64,000 nucleotides of DNA from Planococcus salinus (lineage in GTDB: Bacteria; Bacillota; Bacilli; Bacillales_A; Planococcaceae), in contig NZ_RIAX01000009.1 in NCBI RefSeq assembly GCF_003719725.1, forward strand, positions 22,047 through 86,046, in the 5' to 3' direction. Under the pieces are notes generated by a model. It made no database searches, was not told the DNA's origin, and worked only from the letters and a program-made list of their open reading frames with translations. Both the position numbers and the translations under genes were made by a program. Positions 58,967-64,000 of the stretch are shown here, piece by piece. How positions within the stretch are numbered: position 1 is the stretch's first letter; every line of letters starts with the position of its first letter.

Positions 58967-59240
58967 TTCCGCTGTTCCCTATTCACCTTCCCTTAGTATT
59001 CTTTATGCTTTTTTTGCTTCCCAGGGAGCAACATAATTAATAAAATATCTAAAAATCCCAAGGTTATTTGTACTTTCCTTCGTCGCTGGTTTGTTCCTGA
59101 AACCGAATAGCTAGCCTGCCGGTTACGTTCCTCTCTGCGGCTGCCCTCAAAAATGTTCCTTCAAGATTTCCCTTCCTCCAATTCGGGTATAGAACAGCAT
59201 ACTCAATCCAGTATCTTTTATTCCCAAAGGAGGCAAATCG
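58967..59240. other. Intergenic with GCTTCCCAGGGAGC element
   Basis: TTGCTTCCCAGGGAGCAACA then TAATT at about 59014-59039 resembles the repeat ends at 32794 and, inverted, 42707 and 44373. No gene; the last bases hold the ribosome site of the next gene. Confidence 0.5.
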
Positions 59241-59582
59241 ATGCATTACCAACTCAACCTGCATCTGTCCAGTGAACAAAAGGATTATTTCTGGCTGTTC
59301 AGAAGCGAGGAAAATACCATGACGGTTTTCAATGAAGTCATTGAGGCGTTCAAAAAATACGAAGCGGCGGATACCCAGATGTTCATGAAGGAAAAACAGC
59401 GTGAGATCGATGAGACCGGCAAGAGCGATACGGTTCAGATTGAAGTGGTGAAAGTGGATAAGGAAGCGATTATCCGTTCGGCTTCCTATAATGAAATGTG
59501 GTACGAAGGCGAGCATTTTGATGATATCTACAACACCCTGACCGACAAGCTCGGTGCGCCGGAAGTGGAATCGGCGGTATAA
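59241..59582 (+). CDS. Hypothetical protein
   Basis: About 113 residues, soluble, with an N-terminal MHYQLNLHLSSEQKDYFWLF and a charged helical middle (EVIEAFKKYEAADTQMFMKE). No family recognised. AAAGGAGG before the ATG is strong, so it should be expressed. Confidence 0.6.
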   Translation: MHYQLNLHLSSEQKDYFWLFRSEENTMTVFNEVIEAFKKYEAADTQMFMKEKQREIDETGKSDTVQIEVVKVDKEAIIRSASYNEMWYEGEHFDDIYNTLTDKLGAPEVESAV

Positions 59583-59736
59583 AAGGTGTGACACTGGAAT
59601 TTTCCACGGAGTGTTTACGAAATAAAACCTTCAATCCCTGTGGCTCCCGGCAGGTGACATGTCTGCCGGATCTTTTCCGCTTCCTCAAAAAACGGCTGCC
59701 GAGGCAACCGCGGATTTCTTCCGATGGGCAGAATAA

Positions 59737-60165
59737 TTACTGATTTTCGTCCAGCACTTCTATGGAATGCTTTTCCGCAAACCGCTGTAAACTTTCATCC
59801 AACTTGTCCGGCTTGGACTTGACCAGCTTCCAACGAAAACCTTGCTTCAAGTGGATGCGCACAATCCGGTAAAAGCTGAACCGCTTGAATGTCACAGCTT
59901 TGATGTCTGGCGCAGCCGCTTTTCTGGTGGAAAGATTTTTCCCGAAACGGGATGTTGTCCAAACCAGCCGTTCATTCCCAACCATCAGTTTGTACTTTGT
60001 ATTCAGCTGGATTATGCAGTAAATAACCAGCGCTGCACTCACGACAGCCAGCCATGTGTAAAGCGCGCCGCTCATCGACAAGCTGATGAGCAAGACAATG
60101 GAAAATGAGATGAGCATGCTGATGTTCGGCAATTTCAAAGGCTGTGTGTGAAATTCTTCTTCCAT
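59737..60165 (-). CDS. Hypothetical membrane protein with a PH-like tail
   Basis: About 142 residues: two adjacent hydrophobic helices (residues about 15-60), then a basic soluble domain (YKLMVGNERLVWTTSRFGK, IKAVTFKRFSFYRIVRIHLK) and a terminal helix. Layout resembles small YdbS/bPH-like proteins, though no match is certain. GGAGGG lies about 10 bases before the ATG chosen here. Confidence 0.55.
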   Translation of the reverse strand: MEEEFHTQPLKLPNISMLISFSIVLLISLSMSGALYTWLAVVSAALVIYCIIQLNTKYKLMVGNERLVWTTSRFGKNLSTRKAAAPDIKAVTFKRFSFYRIVRIHLKQGFRWKLVKSKPDKLDESLQRFAEKHSIEVLDENQ

Positions 60166-60332
60166 CGGCAACTGCCCTCCTTTTTTCTTCTTCATTTTTT
60201 CTTCATTTTAACACAGTTGTTTTTGTAAATAATTTGATGGAAGCTACTGTAAAACTCTTCACTTTCCTGTCGACATCGAAACGAAACCATTTCCTCTACC
60301 TTCCGTAGAATAACAAAAGAGAGGTGACGTGC

Positions 60333-61154
60333 ATGTTCGAAGAAATGAAGATCCGTCATTTTTTAATCTGGTGCTTTGTTGGGTTTGTCGTAGCAATCGT
60401 CTGGTTTTTGCAGCTGCCGATGGATGCGTACACGGGTGACTTGATCGTCCAGGTGATCATGTACATCGTTGTACCGGGCTGGTTTTTCGCCTATCATTTC
60501 CAGAAACAGCAGGTGCCGCTCAGCCGCGTCGTCTTTGCGAAAGGTGTCAAATCCTGGATTGCGCCGATGCTCGGTGTGGTCGTTTTGCTGATTTTATTTT
60601 CCACCGGCATGATGTGGCTGCAGATGCTGGCGCTGCTGCAGGTGGCGCCTTGGCTGGTCGACCTGATCCTGGAGCCGGTTCCGTTGCCGGACAATACGCT
60701 TTACCTCGTATTGACCGCCCTCATTTTGTCCGTCATCGGGCCGATCGCTGAAGAGTTCATTTTCCGCGGCCTGCTGCTGAAACGCCTGATCCGAAAGACG
60801 TCGATGTGGGGCGGCGTGCTGATTTCGAGTATCCTATTCGGCATTTTGCATGCAGACATCGTCGGCGCTTTCCTGTTTGGCGTCATCGCTTCGCTTCTGT
60901 ACTTGCGCACCGGCAATCTGTTGCTGCCGATTTTGCTTCACGTGTTCAACAATACGATTGCCGTGCTGCTGATGTTCGTGCCGCCCGATCAGCCTCAGTG
61001 GCTCGCGCTCACGGACAGCTCGGACATTTACGCCAACGCCCTGCCGTTTGGGCTGATCCTGTTGGTCAGTTCGCTGGGAATGGCGTGGGTCGTTACGCGT
61101 CTGGTGAGAGGGTTTCAAGAAGACAAGAAAGAGCAGGAAGATGTGGTGGTTTGA
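60333..61154 (+). CDS. CPBP family intramembrane protease, second copy
   Basis: About 273 residues. Motifs EEFIFRGLLLKRLIR (EExxxR), FGILH and LLHVFNNT are present in the same order as in the copy at 3669-4490, and both begin MFEEM. Overall layout and most motifs are shared, so they are paralogues. Start behind GAGAGGTGACGTGC. It is followed by a terminator and by the 21-bp array of the FRP type. Confidence 0.87.
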   Translation: MFEEMKIRHFLIWCFVGFVVAIVWFLQLPMDAYTGDLIVQVIMYIVVPGWFFAYHFQKQQVPLSRVVFAKGVKSWIAPMLGVVVLLILFSTGMMWLQMLALLQVAPWLVDLILEPVPLPDNTLYLVLTALILSVIGPIAEEFIFRGLLLKRLIRKTSMWGGVLISSILFGILHADIVGAFLFGVIASLLYLRTGNLLLPILLHVFNNTIAVLLMFVPPDQPQWLALTDSSDIYANALPFGLILLVSSLGMAWVVTRLVRGFQEDKKEQEDVVV

Positions 61155-61174
61155 CGTTTGTTGATCGTTGAGAT

Positions 61175-61212
61175 GAAAGCCGTTTGCTGGGGCGAACGGT
61201 TTTTTGTTTTTT
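61175..61212 (+). terminator. Terminator of the second CPBP gene
   Basis: AAGCCGTTTGC / GCGAACGGTT followed by TTTTGTTTTTTGG. Confidence 0.8.
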
Positions 61213-61228
61213 GGAGATGGGTTTTGGC

Positions 61229-61312
61229 GAGTTCCGACCTTTCTCGCTTGAATTCCGACCTTCTCGTGATGAATTCCGACCTTCTCGCCTCGAGTTCCGA
61301 CCTCCGGTGAAA
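61229..61312. repeat. 21-bp tandem repeat array (GAATTCCGACC type), 4 units
   Basis: Four units of exactly 21 bp, each beginning GA(A/G)TTCCGACC and ending with a variable 4-6 bases. The plus-strand frame reads the heptad EFRPSRD/EFRPSRL. Lies between the CPBP terminator and the convergent reductase terminator. Confidence 0.85.
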
Positions 61313-61349
61313 TGGGTCCCTCATCCTCGCCGACGCCATTGCGCCAATG

Positions 61350-61384
61350 AAAAAAGCAGTCCGCCAAAGCGAACTGCTTTTGCT
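61350..61384 (-). terminator. Terminator of the reductase/oxygenase unit
   Basis: AAAGCAGTTCGC / GCGGACTGCTTT (minus strand), T-rich flank, just past the stop of the aldo/keto reductase. Confidence 0.8.
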
Positions 61385-61387
61385 GTC

Positions 61388-62371
61388 TTAACTTCTCACC
61401 AGCCACTCGCTTTTGCTGTGGTCCGTTGCGAGGGGCGGTTCAGCTGTCAGTGAGGATAGTTTATTCCATTGCTCGTCATCCAGCGAAATTGTGAGAGACG
61501 CGAGCGAATCTTCGAGTTGCAGGAGGTTTCTGGCGCCGATGATGGGAGCCGTAATGGCTTTGTTTTTTGCGACCCATGCCACTGCCAGGGACGCTGGCGA
61601 TACGCCCAGTTCTCTGGCATACTCTTGAAAAGCGCTCGCCGTTTCGTAATAAGAAGCGTTTTGGTAACGGGCTGTGTAATTTGCCTGGTCCACAAGCCGC
61701 CCGCTGTCCGGCTTCTTATCGATTCCGTATTTTCCAGTCAGAAGGCCGCCTCCGAGCGGACTGTACGAAATCACGCCCAGGTTTTCCGCTTCGGCGAGCG
61801 GCAGCAATTCCACTTCCGCTTGGCGTTTCACCAAATTGTACATGGGCTGTATCAAGGCGAAGCTTGCCAGGCTTTTCCGCTCGGATATGCCCAGCGCTTT
61901 GGCGATCTGCCAGGCAGCCCAGTTGCTGACGGCCGGATACAGGATTTTCCCCTGCTTTTGCAGGTCATCCAGCGCCTTTAAGGTTTCTTCTATATCGGTG
62001 CTGTCATCGAACCGGTGGATAAAGTAAAAGTCGATTCTGTCTGTGTTCAGCCTTTTCAAGCTTTTTTCGACCGACAGGAACAGATGCCTTCTGGAAGCCC
62101 CTTTTTGGTTGATGCCGTCTCCTGCCGGCAAGCCGGCTTTGGACGTCAGAACGATTTCATCTCTGCAGTCGGCTATGCACTCCCCCAATATTTCTTCTGC
62201 TCTGCCTCCATTGTAGACGTCAGCGGAGTCAAAAAAGTTGATCCCTTCTTCACGGCAGCGATTGAACATTGCTTTGGACGTCTGTTCATCGGCATTCCCG
62301 CCAAAAGACATGGTGCCAAAACACAGCGAAGAAACGTGTATGCCTGTTTTCCCGATTGTCCGGTATTCCAT
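61388..62371 (-). CDS. Aldo/keto reductase (YhdN/YqkF-like)
   Basis: About 327 residues of the larger AKR group. Tetrad: Asp in FFDSADVYNGGRAEEILG, Lys in VLTSKAG, His in DFYFIHRFDDS. NADPH-binding parts are IIGARNLLQLED near the C-terminus. Reduces a carbonyl of unknown identity. It begins 18 bases after the monooxygenase gene on the same strand, so they are one transcription unit. Confidence 0.9.
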   Translation of the reverse strand: MEYRTIGKTGIHVSSLCFGTMSFGGNADEQTSKAMFNRCREEGINFFDSADVYNGGRAEEILGECIADCRDEIVLTSKAGLPAGDGINQKGASRRHLFLSVEKSLKRLNTDRIDFYFIHRFDDSTDIEETLKALDDLQKQGKILYPAVSNWAAWQIAKALGISERKSLASFALIQPMYNLVKRQAEVELLPLAEAENLGVISYSPLGGGLLTGKYGIDKKPDSGRLVDQANYTARYQNASYYETASAFQEYARELGVSPASLAVAWVAKNKAITAPIIGARNLLQLEDSLASLTISLDDEQWNKLSSLTAEPPLATDHSKSEWLVRS

Positions 62372-62389
62372 TTTTCATCTACTCCTCTG

Positions 62390-63781
62390 TTATTGATTCA
62401 CTTCAATACGCGCGCTGATTCGATACCTGCTCCCTGGATGGCTTTCCGGCAATACCCCTGTGCTGTCTTTGAACAGTTTTTCACGGAATGTGCCCTGTTC
62501 GTATTCTTTCTTATAGATGCCGCGTTTTTGCAGCTCGGGAACCACCAAATCGACAAAATCCTGCAAACTTTCAGGAGTCACCAGATGTGCAAGGTTAAAG
62601 CCGTCAACGCCTGATGCTTCGAATTGGAACTGGATGGCGTCTGCCACTTCAGACGGGTTTCCTACCAGGATGTTGTTTCGGTTCAACGTCTCGAACCGTC
62701 CCAGCACTTCCCTTACCGTCAATTTTTGGGGCGCGTCTTTTGTCAGCGATGCTGCGCGGGACTGCCCATGTTCCGTGTGTTTGTATTCAAATGGGCTGTC
62801 CAGCTCTTTATACTGGGATAAATCGTAGCCGCTCGAACCGCCATACTGGGCTTTGGCCGCTTCTGGACTCCAATAGCGTGCCAGCTCCCGGTATTTCGCT
62901 TCTGCCTGTTCGGTCGTTTCCGCGACGACCACATTGAGAAAAGTGAAGGCTTTGACGTCAGCTGAATTTCGGCCATACCGCTCAGCCCGCCCACGGATAT
63001 CCTCGATATAAAACTTGATCTTCTCCGGCGTTTCCCCTCCGACAAAGACGCATTCCGCATGTTTCGCCGCAAACTCCCGGCCTTTTTCGGATGTTCCTGC
63101 CTGGTAGATGACCGGTGTCCGCTGCAGCGAGGGTTCGCTCAAATGAGGGCCCTGCACCTGGAAATAATACCCTTCATGGTCGATGGTATGGACTTTTGCC
63201 GGATCCACCAATTGTTCATTTGCCACATCTGCTGTCACTGCTCCGTCTTCCCAACTGCCTTCCCATAATTTGTACGACACATCCAGAAACTCATCTGCCA
63301 GTTGGTACCGTTTGTCGTGCTTGATCATATCGGACAAGCCGAAATTGCGGGCCGCATTCGGCAAATAAGAAGTCACGACGTTCCAGGCGATTCGGCCTTT
63401 CGTCAAATGGTCCAATGTGGAAAACCTGCGCGCATTGCCAAACGGCTGCTCATAGGTCGTGCTTACCGTGACGGCAAACGATAAATGCTCCGTCACTGCA
63501 GCCATCGCCGGCACGACAAAAGCCGGATCGTTCAACGGCACTTGCACGCCGTCCCGTATCGCAGGGTCCATACTGTCTTCGTAGACATCATATATGCCGA
63601 GTACATCGGCAAAAAAGACGGCATCGAATTTTCCTCTTTCCAGAAGTTTCGCCAGCTCGACCCAGTAATCCAGGTCTTTGTAATGGAGATGCCGCTTGCT
63701 GTTCGGGTGTTTCCAAAGGCCATGGGAATTGTGCATCGCGCTCGTCATATCAAAAGCGTTCAAGTGGATTTGTCTGGTCAT
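62390..63781 (-). CDS. NtaA/SnaA/DszA-type flavin monooxygenase
   Basis: About 463 residues of the luciferase-like class. HLNAFDMTSAMHNSHGLWKH starts the protein; FDAVFFADVLGIYD, TVSTTYEQPF, STLDHLTKGRIAWNVVTSY and QAGTSEKGREFAA are the usual conserved regions. These enzymes use FMNH2 from a separate reductase to oxidise nitrilotriacetate, sulfur heterocycles or similar. The substrate is unknown and no flavin reductase gene adjoins it. Start behind AAAGGGAG. Confidence 0.9.
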   Translation of the reverse strand: MTRQIHLNAFDMTSAMHNSHGLWKHPNSKRHLHYKDLDYWVELAKLLERGKFDAVFFADVLGIYDVYEDSMDPAIRDGVQVPLNDPAFVVPAMAAVTEHLSFAVTVSTTYEQPFGNARRFSTLDHLTKGRIAWNVVTSYLPNAARNFGLSDMIKHDKRYQLADEFLDVSYKLWEGSWEDGAVTADVANEQLVDPAKVHTIDHEGYYFQVQGPHLSEPSLQRTPVIYQAGTSEKGREFAAKHAECVFVGGETPEKIKFYIEDIRGRAERYGRNSADVKAFTFLNVVVAETTEQAEAKYRELARYWSPEAAKAQYGGSSGYDLSQYKELDSPFEYKHTEHGQSRAASLTKDAPQKLTVREVLGRFETLNRNNILVGNPSEVADAIQFQFEASGVDGFNLAHLVTPESLQDFVDLVVPELQKRGIYKKEYEQGTFREKLFKDSTGVLPESHPGSRYRISARIEVNQ

Positions 63782-63845
63782 TTTTGAGCTCCCTTTCTAT
63801 AAATAAGATGAACTAATGATCTGACTCCCTACCTGTCGATATTCC

Positions 63846-63982
63846 GCAAAACAGCTCCGCTTTCCCGCGGGCTTGCGCCGAACTAACTCGGGCTAACCGC
63901 CCGAGTGGATTTCGGCACTTCATCGCAAACGTGTTGGTGGCCCAACACGTTTACTGCTCCCGCGGGAGTCTCCGCTGTTTTG
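63846..63982. repeat. Large nested palindrome with CCCGCGGG arms
   Basis: Outer arms GCAAAACAGC...TCCCGCGGG and CCCGCGGGA...GCTGTTTTGC enclose two inner hairpins: CTCGGGC-TAACC-GCCCGAG at 63887-63905 (nested inside GCCGAA / TTCGGC) and AACGTGTTGG-TGGC-CCAACACGTT at 63928-63951. No gene; a repeat type widespread in Bacillaceae. Confidence 0.75.
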
Positions 63983-64000
63983 CTCCATCTCTTTAAATAT

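Overview
The window looks like chromosomal DNA of a low-to-mid GC Bacillota, most likely order Bacillales and probably Planococcaceae or a near relative. Reasons: strong GGAGG-type ribosome binding sites, frequent TTG/GTG starts, a yybP-ykoY riboswitch ahead of a TerC protein, RocB, YefM/YoeB, a Cse60-like sporulation protein, TRM11-like and AbrB relics, and many U-tailed terminators. The genus is inference. There are no rRNA or tRNA genes and no CRISPR array.

1-32 kb is mostly housekeeping and metabolic DNA in short units: an SDR, cupin, DinB/YfiT proteins, TspO-like protein, phosphatase, TetR-MFS pair, ArAE exporter, RocB, GDSL lipoprotein, cse60, VWA protein, aldo/keto reductase, a peroxiredoxin-like gene with an in-frame UGA, an AbgT transporter + amidohydrolase + M20 peptidase operon followed by its probable GAF/PucR regulator, TerC with its Mn riboswitch, and a Ca/Na exchanger. 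Several genes are decayed: the TRM11 methyltransferase, AbrB transporter, a class III aminotransferase with a 1-nt frameshift, and an Mrr tail.

32-56 kb is a defence and mobile-element island. In order: a holin-like type I toxin with a convergent antisense RNA; a four-gene operon (zinc-finger protein, PLD-AAA ATPase, small conserved protein, NucS-like nuclease with a base-sensing-type N-domain) that matches no system I can name; a YczE-type membrane protein; a TnpB element with its right-end RNA; an Abi-family protein behind a terminator-like abiF-type leader RNA; a Pycsar-like cluster with two cyclase-fold proteins and a membrane effector; a complete type I restriction-modification operon (hsdR, hsdM, hsdS); a HTH-PIN toxin-antitoxin pair; and YefM/YoeB. 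The first operon, yczE and tnpB lie between two 86-bp direct copies of a piece of a broken SWIM zinc-finger gene, so they may have arrived or moved as a unit.

56-64 kb returns to small chromosomal genes: lipoproteins, a VOC protein, a second CPBP protease closely related to the one at 3.7 kb, and an aldo/keto reductase plus NtaA-type flavin monooxygenase pair.

Intergenic DNA is rich in small dispersed repeats: three unrelated arrays that share an exact 21-bp period, MITE-like modules ending in a GACACAGGGAG motif, GGTGCCTGGCAC palindromes, and large hairpins. All functions are read from sequence by eye; no database search was possible.
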